From Archangium violaceum (GTDB taxonomy: Bacteria; Myxococcota; Myxococcia; Myxococcales; Myxococcaceae), in contig NZ_CP069396.1 of assembly GCF_016887565.1 (NCBI RefSeq), positions 5,562,001 through 5,626,000 on the forward strand: DNA of 64,000 nt, read 5' to 3'. Each line of letters starts with the position of its first letter. The stretch's first letter is position 1. Shown one piece after another: positions 1 to 9,864 of this stretch. Under the pieces are notes generated by a model. The model was not told where the DNA came from. It was given only the letters and a program-made list of their open reading frames with translations, and did not search any database. Both the position numbers and the translations under genes were made by a program.

Positions 1-2
1 CC

Positions 3-410
<408 letters not shown>

Positions 411-584
411 TCGTTTCCGCAGCACCTCCTCCCACGGGGCGGCACTGCCGCATGCCTCGCGGGAGGAGGGGGCCTCACCAGGCCCAACACAGCAACGGTG
501 GAGCCCGTGCCGGTTCCATCCTTCCCACCCGGTACCTCATACGGCCGGAGTGGTGGGTCCTCCCCGGACCCGGAAAGTCAGCCC

Positions 585-1010
585 ATGCGTCACAAGGTCG
601 GACAGAGGAAGCTCCACCGCACCACGAGCCACCGGCTCGCGATGCTCCACAACATGGTCACCTCGCTGCTCGAGCACGAGGCCATCCGCACCACGCTGCC
701 CAAGGCCAAGGAGGCCCGGGCCCTCGCCGAGCGCATCATCACCCTCGGCAAGCGCGGTGGTCTGGCCAACGTGCGCCTCGCGGAGCGGACGGTTCGCAAC
801 CGCGCCATCCTCCAGAAGGTGTTCAGCGAGTACAAGACCCGCTACGCCAATCGCCCGGGCGGTTACACCCGCATCGTGCGCCTCGGCTTCCGCAAGGGTG
901 ACGGCGCCGAGATGGCCCTGCTGGAGCTGGTGGATCGTCCCGCCAAGGCCGTTCAGCCCGAGGGCACCGAGGGCGCCGCTCAGGCCACGGAGCCCAAGAC
1001 GGAGGGGTAG
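585..1010 (+). CDS. rplQ: 50S ribosomal protein L17
   Basis: 141 residues starting [17 protein letters not shown], the invariant L17 N-terminus. An in-frame ATG at 498 would add 29 unrelated residues, so the start is placed at 585. L17 binds 23S rRNA near the exit tunnel. The family core ends around residue 120; the remaining tail is Ala/Glu-rich ([16 protein letters not shown]). It lies 174 bp after rpoA, as the last gene of the ribosomal alpha operon, and is followed by a strong hairpin at 1045. Confidence 0.97.
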   Translation: MRHKVGQRKLHRTTSHRLAMLHNMVTSLLEHEAIRTTLPKAKEARALAERIITLGKRGGLANVRLAERTVRNRAILQKVFSEYKTRYANRPGGYTRIVRLGFRKGDGAEMALLELVDRPAKAVQPEGTEGAAQATEPKTEG

Positions 1011-1044
1011 TCCACTCCCGTCGGTAGGGTAGGTAGTGCACGGA

Positions 1045-1083
1045 AGCGTCCTTCCCCCTGGGAAGGGCGCTTTCGCGCTTTCT
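1045..1083 (+). terminator. Hairpin terminator after rplQ
   Basis: AGCGTCCTTCCC pairs with GGGAAGGGCGCT (12 bp, one G-U wobble) across a 3-base CCT loop, followed by TTCGCGCTTTCT. It lies 35 bp after the rplQ stop and ahead of the convergent gene ending at 1148, so it probably closes the ribosomal operon. Confidence 0.7.
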
Positions 1084-1147
1084 GGGGCCTGTCATGGGCT
1101 CGTGGAGCGGAGGGCTCCCGGGGAGCCCTCGACGCCCCTCGGGGCTA

Positions 1148-1783
1148 CTACTCGTCCTGGGTGAGGTTCTTGCCGTTCTCGAGCAGCACGGCGCGGCCCT
1201 CGGAGGTGCGCATCTCCACACCCACGATGCCGATATCCGCGGGCGCCGCCCGGCCATCGGCTCCCAGCAGCTGCTTGGGGCTGATGGTGACTTCCTTGGC
1301 CGGCTCCACGCGAGCCACCGAGGCACGCCACTCCGCGCCCTTCCTGTCCTTGATGATGACGAGGACGTCCAGCCAGGGCTCCTCGCTCTTGTTCATGATC
1401 GTCACCGAGGAGCGGCTGGTGACTGGAACGAGCTTGGCGCCGAAGTCTCCCGTGTCCTTCGTGCCCCGGGCCCAGGTGGCGCCGACGGTCAGCATCGAGA
1501 GCAGGACCCAGCCGGCCACGATGAAGGCCTTGTACTTGAAGAAGCGGTCCTGCTGGCGGAACTCGTCCACCTTCTCCTTCACGACGGAGACGGCGTTGAG
1601 GGCCACGTTGGCGGACTCGGACTTCAGCCGCTGGCTGAGTGCCTCCTGCTGTTTGTCCTTTGGCAGGGGCGCCGCTCGCGTGGCACTCATCACACGCAGG
1701 TTGGTCTGCGACACGCGCGGCACGTTCGACGACGACGGAGTCCCGCGCGCCGGCTGCTGGGGCTTGTTGGCACCTTCACTCAT
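1148..1783 (-). CDS. Single-pass membrane protein of unknown function
   Basis: 211 residues, family not recognised. Residues 1-80 are hydrophilic and probably cytoplasmic (Pro/Ser-rich start, then a Lys/Glu/Gln-rich helical stretch). One transmembrane helix lies at about 85-103. The rest, about 105-211, looks like a small beta-rich domain (segments such as VTIMNKSEEPWLDVLVIIKD) and should lie outside the inner membrane. It runs convergent to rplQ and is transcribed the same way as the TPR lipoprotein that ends 36 bp upstream. Confidence 0.8.
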   Translation of the reverse strand: MSEGANKPQQPARGTPSSSNVPRVSQTNLRVMSATRAAPLPKDKQQEALSQRLKSESANVALNAVSVVKEKVDEFRQQDRFFKYKAFIVAGWVLLSMLTVGATWARGTKDTGDFGAKLVPVTSRSSVTIMNKSEEPWLDVLVIIKDRKGAEWRASVARVEPAKEVTISPKQLLGADGRAAPADIGIVGVEMRTSEGRAVLLENGKNLTQDE

Positions 1784-1819
1784 CGGGCCCCCAGTGTAGA
1801 AGGCCCGGGCTCCCGCTGG

Positions 1820-3217
1820 CTACTGGCCGGGAGTCTTCAGCTGCTGCAGCGCCCGGGACGCCATCACGTTCTCCGGCTGGGCCTCCAGCACCTTGCGCAG
1901 CCAGCGCTCCGCCTTCTCGGCCGCTACCCGGCGCTCCTCGGGCTTCGAGGACTGCTTCGCCTGCTCGGTGAAGAGGATGCCCAGCCGCAGCGTGAACTCG
2001 AGGTTCTCCGGATCCTTCTCCACCACCTGCATCAGCTCGCGCTCGGCGCCCGCCCAGTCGCCCTCCAGCTGGAGCACCAGCGCCAACTTGCCCCTCGGCG
2101 GCACCGCGTCCGGCTGCAGGTGGGTGAGCACCCGGAAGGCCTCTCCCGCCGCCTTCAGGTCCTTGCGCTCCAGGTGGAGGTCCCCCAGCCGGAACCACGC
2201 CGTGTCCAGCAGCGGGTTGAGCTCCACCGCCTTCTCCAGGTACGGCCTCGCCGCCTCCGGCCTCTGCCGCGCCAGGTACAGCTCGCCCAGGTAGAAGTGG
2301 TTCTTGCCGTCCTCGGGCGCCAGCTCGATCGCCCGCTTGAACTCCTCCACCGCCCGGCCCGCGTCGTCCAGCCGCTGCCACGCCAGCCCCAGCAGCGCGT
2401 GCACCACCGCCAGGTCCGGGTAGTCCCGGAGGATCTCCTCGAAGTTCACGATGGCCGGGTGCGGCGCGTCCAGCTCCTGGAGGTAGCGCATGGCCTCCTC
2501 CAGCTTCGGCTCGGCCGCCTTGGGGAAGCGCGCGAAGGGATCGGCGATCTGATCCATCAGCGCCCGGGCCCTGGCCACCTCGGAGGGGCTCGGCTCCCTC
2601 TTCACCAGCGCGCCCAGGGCCTTCACCGCCCCCGCCGAGTCCCCCGTGTGGTGCAGCGCCTTGGCCAGCGGCAGGCGGATGCCGGCGCGCTCCGGGGCGA
2701 GCTCGGCCGCCCGGCGCAGCGGACCCACCGCCTCCGCGTACTGCTCGGACTCCAACCGGGCGAGCCCCAGCCGGTAGTGGAACTCGGGTTCGTCCGGCTT
2801 CATCGCCAGGGCCCGCTCGAAGGCCGCCACCGCCGGGCTCCCCGCGTCCGAGGCCCGCGAGAAGTACGCCAGGCCCAGCATGTAGTGGTTCACCGCCCGC
2901 TCCCCCTGGGCATTGCGGCGCTGCAGCTCGGCGATCCACGCGTCCGTGTGGCCCGCCTTCACCTGGGCCTCGGTGAGGGCCCGCGCCAGCGCCAGGTCCT
3001 CCGGAGCCCGGGCGAGCTCGGCCTCCAGCAGCGGCACGGCGCGCTCGGGCTGGTTCTTCGCCAGGTAGGCGCGGGCCTGGTCGCGCGGCTCGAGGGGGCG
3101 CTCGGCGGCGGTGCCATGGCCGCAGCCGGTGGCGAGGCCCAGGCCCAGCACGGCCACTCCGGCCCAGGTGGTGAGACGGCGCGGCGGGCGGCGGGAGTCG
3201 GAGGGGGGAAGTCGCAC
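1820..3217 (-). CDS. TPR-repeat lipoprotein
   Basis: 465 residues. A basic n-region, a hydrophobic stretch and the lipobox LATGC put the lipidated cysteine at position 32. The remainder is a nearly continuous run of tetratricopeptide repeats (blocks such as NHFYLGELYLARQRPEAARP and DTAWFRLGDLHLERKDLKAA), pointing to a periplasmic or outer-membrane scaffold. It starts 15 bp after the acyltransferase gene ending at 3233, so co-transcription is likely. TPR lipoproteins in myxobacteria serve several machines (motility, secretion), and the sequence does not say which. Confidence 0.88.
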   Translation of the reverse strand: MRLPPSDSRRPPRRLTTWAGVAVLGLGLATGCGHGTAAERPLEPRDQARAYLAKNQPERAVPLLEAELARAPEDLALARALTEAQVKAGHTDAWIAELQRRNAQGERAVNHYMLGLAYFSRASDAGSPAVAAFERALAMKPDEPEFHYRLGLARLESEQYAEAVGPLRRAAELAPERAGIRLPLAKALHHTGDSAGAVKALGALVKREPSPSEVARARALMDQIADPFARFPKAAEPKLEEAMRYLQELDAPHPAIVNFEEILRDYPDLAVVHALLGLAWQRLDDAGRAVEEFKRAIELAPEDGKNHFYLGELYLARQRPEAARPYLEKAVELNPLLDTAWFRLGDLHLERKDLKAAGEAFRVLTHLQPDAVPPRGKLALVLQLEGDWAGAERELMQVVEKDPENLEFTLRLGILFTEQAKQSSKPEERRVAAEKAERWLRKVLEAQPENVMASRALQQLKTPGQ

Positions 3218-3232
3218 GGGGAAACGGTCTCC

Positions 3233-4018
3233 TCAGGAGGCGCTGCGGGCGCGGGAATCGCCCTCGATACCGACGGCGGCGACGGCGCGCTCGGGATCGC
3301 CTCCCTTGCCGCCCAGCTCGAGGCTCTGCGCGATGATGACGTCTCGGACGGCCCGGGCCAGCCCCTCGCGGTCATCCTCGGCGAACGCCGTGGTGTCGAT
3401 GGGCTTGCCAATCTTCACGTACACGGGGCCGGGCTGGATGTTCCAGGAGTTCTTCGGCATCACCCTGCCGGAGCCCTCGATGGTGATGGGCACCACGGGC
3501 ACGCGGGACTTGAGCGCCAGCGCGAAGGGGCCCTTCTTGAAGGGCAGCACGCGGCCGTCGTCCGAGCGCGTGCCCTCGGGGTAGAGGAACACGCTCGTGC
3601 CGCCGCGGATCTTCCGCGCCGCGTCATCCAGCGAGGCGATCGCCTTCTCGCGCCTGCCCCGGTTGACGAAGATGTGCCCGGCCATCCACAGGTACCAGCC
3701 GATGAGCGGCACGTACTTGAGCTGGTGCTTGGCCACGTAGCGGAAGTTCACCGGCACCGTCACGAAGTGGATGGGGATGTCCAGCGTGGACTGGTGGTTG
3801 GAGACGTAGATGGTGGGCCGCTTGGGGTCCACGTTCTCCTGGCCCGTCACCACCACGCGCGCCCCGCCCGTGAGGATGAGGATGGGCGACCACAGCCGAC
3901 GTGCCACCCACACCGTGGCCCCCGGATCCAGGGTGACGAGCGCCACCACCACGGTCATGGGGAAGAAGATGGCGGTGGCGACCACCGCGACCACTATGCA
4001 CAACAGGTTACGGAGCAT
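3233..4018 (-). CDS. plsC: 1-acyl-sn-glycerol-3-phosphate acyltransferase (PlsC family)
   Basis: 261 residues. An N-terminal hydrophobic segment (5-28) anchors it in the inner membrane. The catalytic motif NHQSTLD is at 74-80 and the substrate-phosphate motif YPEGTRS at 146-152, as expected for LPLAT enzymes that acylate lysophosphatidic acid to phosphatidic acid. It heads a minus-strand pair with the TPR lipoprotein and is divergent from the nucleoside kinase. Genomes of this group usually carry several PlsC paralogs, so this may not be the main housekeeping enzyme. Confidence 0.92.
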   Translation of the reverse strand: MLRNLLCIVVAVVATAIFFPMTVVVALVTLDPGATVWVARRLWSPILILTGGARVVVTGQENVDPKRPTIYVSNHQSTLDIPIHFVTVPVNFRYVAKHQLKYVPLIGWYLWMAGHIFVNRGRREKAIASLDDAARKIRGGTSVFLYPEGTRSDDGRVLPFKKGPFALALKSRVPVVPITIEGSGRVMPKNSWNIQPGPVYVKIGKPIDTTAFAEDDREGLARAVRDVIIAQSLELGGKGGDPERAVAAVGIEGDSRARSAS

Positions 4019-4182
4019 CCTAGCGACCTCAGCTTCGTCCTACGGGCAGCCCACCACGGGGCCCTGGCCCGCTGTCCCACCGGAAACGCCTGAACAGTTG
4101 GAGCCTCCGGTCTCTGTTCCGTATGTACCATGCCACCTTGTCTCTGGTGTGTGTCGCCCGGTGGGGGTACAAGCGGGGTGCC

Positions 4183-4797
4183 TTGGCCAGGAAGAAGTTC
4201 ATCGCGATCGCGGGCAACATCGGGGCCGGGAAGACGGAGCTCACGTCCTTCCTCTGCCGGAAGTACGGCCTCACTCCCTTCTTCGAACCCAATGAGGAGA
4301 ATCCCTACCTCGCCGACTTCTACAAGGACATGAAGACCTGGGCGTTCCGCTCCCAGCTCTTCTTCCTCACGGCCAAGTTCCGCCTCCACCGCCAGCTCGA
4401 GCGCTCGCCGGGCACGGCCCTGCAGGATCGCACCCTGTACGAGGACGCGGAGATCTTCGCCAAGAACCTCTTCCGGCAGCGCTACATCGACAAGCGCGAC
4501 TGGGGCATGTACCGCGAGCTCTACGCGTCCTTCTCCGAGACGCTCGCCCCGCCGGATCTGATGATCTACCTGCGCTGCCCCGTGAGGACCCTGCGCCAGC
4601 GCATCCGCCTGCGCGGCCGGGAGATGGAGCAGGACATCCCCACCTCGTACCTCAAACGGCTCAACGGCCTGTACGAGGAATGGTTCACTGGCTACAAGTT
4701 GTCCCCCGTCCTCGTTCTCCCGACGGACAAGCTGGATTATCTGACGAACCTGGTGGATCGCGTGGACCTGTTCCGACAGATCGAGAAGCACCTGTGA
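4183..4797 (+). CDS. Deoxynucleoside kinase
   Basis: 204 residues from TTG 4183. P-loop GNIGAGKT at 11-18, then the DRTLYED segment at 82-88, the variant of the DRS motif seen in the dCK/dGK/TK2 family, and the arginine-rich lid RCPVRTLRQRIRLRGR. It phosphorylates deoxynucleosides with ATP for dNTP salvage. The ORF continues upstream to ATG 4123, but those 20 residues resemble nothing in the family, which normally starts about ten residues before the P-loop; TTG 4183 is therefore preferred. Its stop overlaps the GTG of the next gene by 4 bp. Confidence 0.88.
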   Translation: MARKKFIAIAGNIGAGKTELTSFLCRKYGLTPFFEPNEENPYLADFYKDMKTWAFRSQLFFLTAKFRLHRQLERSPGTALQDRTLYEDAEIFAKNLFRQRYIDKRDWGMYRELYASFSETLAPPDLMIYLRCPVRTLRQRIRLRGREMEQDIPTSYLKRLNGLYEEWFTGYKLSPVLVLPTDKLDYLTNLVDRVDLFRQIEKHL

Positions 4798-5966
4798 AGG
4801 AGGTCTACCTCGTCGCCAGCGCTCGCGCTTCGCCGGTGTCCCTGGAAGCGCTGCGCGCCTCCTTCGAATCCGAGGACATGACCTTCCTCCCCGGACAGGA
4901 CGGCCAGGGCTTCAACGTGGAGGCCGAGGGCGTCCGCGTCGAGGTCGTCTACGAGCAGCGGCCCACCCCCCAGGAGTGGACCTCGGACCTGTTCTCCGGC
5001 AGCGAGCCCGCCTTGTCGGCGCTCGGCAGCGCCCGCGGCTTCTACCGCTTCGCCTTCGAGGTGGGCACGCCCCAGCCCACCGTGCCCGTCTTCGTCGCGC
5101 TGATGTGCGCCCGAATCCTCCTGCTGCACTCGGAGGGCGTGCTGGTGGACATCACCTCGTCCAAGGTCCACGAGGCCGAGGACGTGTCGGAGATCACCGA
5201 GCTGGACTTCGACATCCGCGACCACGTCAACCTCCACGCCGTGGAGGTCATCGAGGGGGATACCCCCTTGTGGGTGCACTCGCACGGCATGGAGAAGTTC
5301 GGCGCGAGGGATCTGGAGATCTTCCACCTGGGCGAGCAGGACCTGTTGCCCGCCGAGGCCTTCCTCCACGAGCTGTGCACGGACCTGGCCTTCGGGCAGG
5401 TGCCGGCGCTGCGCACGGAGATGGGGACCAGCGAGGGGCAGACCTTCATGCTGGTGCCCTCGGAGGAGGCGCGCACGAACCTGCTCGGGGTGCCGCTGGA
5501 GGCCTTCGAGGGCCATGAGGGCCTGTTCCTCACCGTGGTGTCGCCTCAGGGGCGGCACAACACCGCGGAGCTGCTGCGGCCCTTCCGGGAGCGCTTCGCC
5601 CAGGAGCCGACCGAGCGCACCGAGTCCATGCAACAGGAGACCCAGGTGCTCCTGCCGGCCTTCAAGGCGCGCTTCCTGCGCCGGGGACTGATGGAGCCGC
5701 TCACCTTCGTGGTGCGCTCCTCCTTCGAGACCCACCCGGAAGGCAACACGGTGACGGAGCAGCTGTGGATGGAGGTGCTCTCCTGGGACGACGGCGTCGT
5801 GGTCGGCCGCCTGGTGGACGGGGCGGTCCACACCACCGAGTGGCGCAAGGGCGCCCACGTCGAGGTGCCCGAGTCGGAGATCAACGCACTGGCACTCAGC
5901 CGCGAAGGTCGCACCCTGGACGAGGAAGAGGTCCGCGCCCTGCTGAATGCCGAACGCCCGATGTAG
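4794..5966 (+). CDS. Conserved hypothetical protein, possible DUF2314-like C-terminus
   Basis: 390 residues from a GTG overlapping the kinase stop (GTGA), which indicates translational coupling. No signal peptide or membrane helix. The N-terminal two thirds are not recognised. The final ~110 residues (EQLWMEVLSWDDGVVVGRLVD, then WRKGAHVEVPESEINAL) resemble DUF2314 domains, in which a short beta-rich unit follows a variable region; this is pattern reading and unconfirmed. Cytoplasmic; function unknown. Confidence 0.75.
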   Translation: MKEVYLVASARASPVSLEALRASFESEDMTFLPGQDGQGFNVEAEGVRVEVVYEQRPTPQEWTSDLFSGSEPALSALGSARGFYRFAFEVGTPQPTVPVFVALMCARILLLHSEGVLVDITSSKVHEAEDVSEITELDFDIRDHVNLHAVEVIEGDTPLWVHSHGMEKFGARDLEIFHLGEQDLLPAEAFLHELCTDLAFGQVPALRTEMGTSEGQTFMLVPSEEARTNLLGVPLEAFEGHEGLFLTVVSPQGRHNTAELLRPFRERFAQEPTERTESMQQETQVLLPAFKARFLRRGLMEPLTFVVRSSFETHPEGNTVTEQLWMEVLSWDDGVVVGRLVDGAVHTTEWRKGAHVEVPESEINALALSREGRTLDEEEVRALLNAERPM

Positions 5967-5993
5967 AGGCCCGGTGTAGCATCGCGGCCCCCC

Positions 5994-7700
5994 ATGCCCG
6001 CCCTGTTGCTCCTCTCCGGCCCCGCCGCCGGCCTGCGTTACGAGGTCCTCGCGGAGGCGACGATCGGCCGCAGCCCCTCGTGTGAGATTCCCCTCCCCGA
6101 GGACGACCAGGTGTCCCGCCGCCACGCGCGCTTCGCCGTGGTGGACGGCAAGGTGCGCCTGTCCGATCTGGGCTCGCGCAACGGCACGGCGGTCAATGGC
6201 GAGCGCATCTCCGGCGAGGTGGTGCTCCACGCCGGCGATCGCGTCCAGGTGGGCAAGACGACGGTGCTCGTGGAGCCGCCTGGCGCGGCCTCGCTGGTGG
6301 GCTCGGCCCCGGGCGAGGCGAGTCACCGCCCCATCGAGGAGGTGCTGCCGCACGTGGGCGCGGAGGCGGCGCTGTACTCGGCGGGGACGGCGCTGCTGGG
6401 CGCCACCAGCGAGGCCATGGTGCTGCGGCACGCCGCGGAGCAGGCGCTGCACGCGCTGCACGCGGACGCGGCCGCCGCGCTCCTCGGCAGCATCAAGGGG
6501 CTGCTCACCGCGGCCGTGGTGGGTGCGCCTTCCGTGGAGGTGCCTCGCGACATGGCCCTCATCGCCCTGGAGCGCTCCGAGCAGGGTCGCTCGGACCAGG
6601 CCCTGTGCTCACCGCTGGTGGCCTCGGGCGGGCAGCCCTTCGGGTTGTTGTACGTGGAGCGCTCGGAGCCTCCCTTCACCGAGGCGGAGGGGCAGCTGGC
6701 GGCCATGCTGGGACGGCTCGCGGGCGAGGCCTATGTGGCGGTGCGCTCGCGCGCGGGCGGAGCGCCGCCCCGGGTGGACATGGCCGGCAACTCGCGCCCC
6801 TTCCGCAAGTTGGTGGAGCAGGCCCGCCGCGCCGCCGCCAGCGCCGCGCCCGTGGTGCTCTCCGGTGAGCCCGGAAGCGGCAAGTCCCTGTGCGCCAGTT
6901 ACATCCACTCGCGCTCGCCCCGGGCCCTGGGGCCCCTGGTGCGGGTGGACTGCCGGGACGCGGCGGCCTCCCTGGAAGAGGTGCTCTTCGGACGCTCCAG
7001 CGGCTCCGGCCAGCCCCCGCTGACCTCGGCGCTGCTCGTCGCGGACGGGGGCACGCTGGTGCTGCTCCACGTGGAGGCCCTCCCGCGCGCCATGGCGGAG
7101 CGGCTCGCCCGGCTGCTCGCGCGCAAGACGGCCCCGGCGCGACAGGGCGGCGAGGAGCCCGTGGACTTCCGCCTCATCGTCACCGCGGGCACCCCGCTGT
7201 CGGCCCTCGTCGCGAAAGGGGAGGTGGAGGCCTCGCTGATCCGACAGCTGGCGGGGCTCGAGCTGCAGGTGCCTCCCCTGCGCGAGCGCCGCGCCGACGT
7301 CCCCACGCTCTTCGAGCTCTTCTCCACCCGGGGCGCGCGCGCCACCCGGAAGGGGCCTCCCGTGCTCACCCCCGAGGCCCGGCGGTTGCTCGTGGACTAC
7401 GACTGGCCGCACAACGTGCGCGAGCTGGGCCTGCTCGCCGAGCGGCTCTCGCTGGTGCACGCCGGCTCGCAGCTCCACGCACTGAACCTGCCGCCGGAGA
7501 TCCAGGAGGGCAGTGCCGCGCCCTCGTCGCTCACCCTCCAGGAGCGCGTCACCCGGCTGGAGCGCGACGCCATCGCCGAGGCCCTGCGCACGGCGGGCGG
7601 GAAGAAGATCGTCGCCGCCCGGATGCTGGGCATCAGCCGGCCCACGCTGGACAAGAAGATCGAGGACTACGGCCTCACGGTGTCGCGGCGGCGCGCGTGA
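5994..7700 (+). CDS. FHA regulator on a sigma-54 activator scaffold with degenerate AAA+ domain
   Basis: 568 residues. FHA domain 1-95 with IGRSPSCEI and SRRHARF, then SRNGTAVNGE, the phosphothreonine-binding signature. A GAF-like region spans about 110-240 and an AAA+ domain about 265-490. The last 45 residues are a Fis-type helix-turn-helix (AARMLGISRPTLDKKIEDYG). Walker A is intact (GEPGSGKS, 291-298). Walker B is not: the usual GGTLFLDE reads GGTLVLLHVE at 352-361, and no GAFTGA loop is present where LFGRSSGSGQPPL occurs. It therefore probably binds DNA and phosphoproteins but cannot remodel sigma-54 holoenzyme (inference). FHA-containing regulators are common in myxobacteria alongside Ser/Thr kinases. 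Confidence 0.88.
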   Translation: MPALLLLSGPAAGLRYEVLAEATIGRSPSCEIPLPEDDQVSRRHARFAVVDGKVRLSDLGSRNGTAVNGERISGEVVLHAGDRVQVGKTTVLVEPPGAASLVGSAPGEASHRPIEEVLPHVGAEAALYSAGTALLGATSEAMVLRHAAEQALHALHADAAAALLGSIKGLLTAAVVGAPSVEVPRDMALIALERSEQGRSDQALCSPLVASGGQPFGLLYVERSEPPFTEAEGQLAAMLGRLAGEAYVAVRSRAGGAPPRVDMAGNSRPFRKLVEQARRAAASAAPVVLSGEPGSGKSLCASYIHSRSPRALGPLVRVDCRDAAASLEEVLFGRSSGSGQPPLTSALLVADGGTLVLLHVEALPRAMAERLARLLARKTAPARQGGEEPVDFRLIVTAGTPLSALVAKGEVEASLIRQLAGLELQVPPLRERRADVPTLFELFSTRGARATRKGPPVLTPEARRLLVDYDWPHNVRELGLLAERLSLVHAGSQLHALNLPPEIQEGSAAPSSLTLQERVTRLERDAIAEALRTAGGKKIVAARMLGISRPTLDKKIEDYGLTVSRRRA

Positions 7701-7712
7701 GTCCCCGAGGGC

Positions 7713-8633
7713 TCAGCGTCTTCGGCTGACGAGCACGCCGCAGATGACGAGCACCGCGCCGGCGATCTGCAACCCCGTGGGCTGTTCGCCGCGCACGAGC
7801 CACGCGGTGACGGCCGCCACCACCGGAGTGCCGCTGTTGTAGATGGCCGTGCGGCTGCTGCCCACCGCCTGCACGCTGCGGCTCCAGACGACATAGGCCA
7901 GCACCAGCGGGATGAGCGCCGAGTACACCAGGCCGGACCAGGCGCCCGGGCCGATGCTCTCCACCTTCAGCTCCATCACCGAGGGCAGGCCCATGAGAAT
8001 GACGCCGGGCGCGCCGGTGATCATCGTGAGCGCGGTGATGCGCAGCGCGGACAGCTCGGCGCCGAGCGAGCGGATGCCCACGGTGTAGAGCGCCCAGCAC
8101 AGCGAGGCGCCGAGGATGAGGAAGTCGCCCTGGCGCGTCGCCGCGTCCAGCTCGGGGCCGCGGGCGCTGACGATGAGCAGCATGCCCGGCACCGCGAGCG
8201 CCAGTCCCATCGCCAGCGGCTTGCGGAGCCGATCCACGCCCAGCGCGGCGCCCAGGAGCGCCGTCAGCACGGGCGTGCCCGAGGTGAGCATCCCGCTGTT
8301 GGCGGCGGTGGTGTGGGACAGGCCCAGGATGAAGCAGAGCTGGTAGAGCGTGTTGCCCACGAACCCGAGCCCCACGAGCTTGAGCAGGGTGGAGCGGGGC
8401 AGGGGCTTCCAGCCCTCGCGCGTGTGGAGCACCACGGCCATGGCCGCCGCGGCGATCGCGAAGCGCAGCGCCATGAAGGCCAGCGGCGGGAAGGAGCCCA
8501 GCGCCTCCTTCACCACCGTGTAATTGGTGCCCCAGATGATGACGACGAGGACGAGCGCGAGATCCGAGAGGGAGATCACGCGGGGTGCGTCGGCGGAAGC
8601 GGGGGCGGCGGCGGTGGTGCTCGGGGAGCTCAA
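7713..8633 (-). CDS. EamA/DMT-family transporter
   Basis: 306 residues from TTG 8633, with ten predicted transmembrane helices in two EamA halves (from LALVLVVIIWGTNYTVVKEA, and again from DFLILGASLCWALYTVGIRS). This is the architecture of drug/metabolite transporters that export amino acids, purines or other metabolites; the substrate cannot be told from sequence. The open frame continues far upstream but only as antisense to psuG, so the start is placed just before the first helix. It converges on the FHA regulator. Confidence 0.87.
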   Translation of the reverse strand: MSSPSTTAAAPASADAPRVISLSDLALVLVVIIWGTNYTVVKEALGSFPPLAFMALRFAIAAAAMAVVLHTREGWKPLPRSTLLKLVGLGFVGNTLYQLCFILGLSHTTAANSGMLTSGTPVLTALLGAALGVDRLRKPLAMGLALAVPGMLLIVSARGPELDAATRQGDFLILGASLCWALYTVGIRSLGAELSALRITALTMITGAPGVILMGLPSVMELKVESIGPGAWSGLVYSALIPLVLAYVVWSRSVQAVGSSRTAIYNSGTPVVAAVTAWLVRGEQPTGLQIAGAVLVICGVLVSRRR

Positions 8634-8753
8634 GGCGAGTGCGGCATACAGCCCCCGGGTTGTGCTGGCAATGGACAGCAGGTGCGTGCACCAGCAACGG
8701 TTCGCGCCTCCTTGCTTGTCCTGCCCGGCCGCCCGTGGCGTATATGCCCCCCC

Positions 8754-9671
<918 letters not shown>

Positions 9672-9707
9672 GCGCGGCGCTCGGTGCGCCGATCAGCGGA
9701 CGTGCGG

Positions 9708-9736
9708 ACATGTAAAGTGTCAACCACTTTACATGT
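9708..9736. promoter_or_regulatory. Perfect 12-bp palindrome, operator-like
   Basis: ACATGTAAAGTG, a 5-base spacer (TCAAC), then CACTTTACATGT: a flawless inverted repeat. It sits in a short AT-rich island 129-157 bp ahead of the kinase at 9865 and 36 bp after psuG. There is no T-tract, so an operator is likelier than a terminator. Dyads of this shape are typical for TetR/GntR/MarR-type repressors; the cognate protein is not evident in the window. Confidence 0.6.
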
Positions 9737-9864
9737 TTACCCGCTATGGTAGGTGTACATACGAAATATCCTGAAATCTTCTTGGCTGTGGGAGTCCTGG
9801 TTGCTCCACGACAGCGGTTCGCGATGGGGACGATTCGCCTGAATGGAGCGCCGAAAGGCCACCG

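Noticed and set aside
1094-4093. A 999-codon open frame on the plus strand
   Set aside because: It lies antisense to three well-supported minus-strand genes and its sequence is a His/Arg/Leu-rich shadow typical of GC-rich DNA.
5994-7700. Functional sigma-54 activator
   Set aside because: No GAFTGA loop and Walker B acidic residues are missing.
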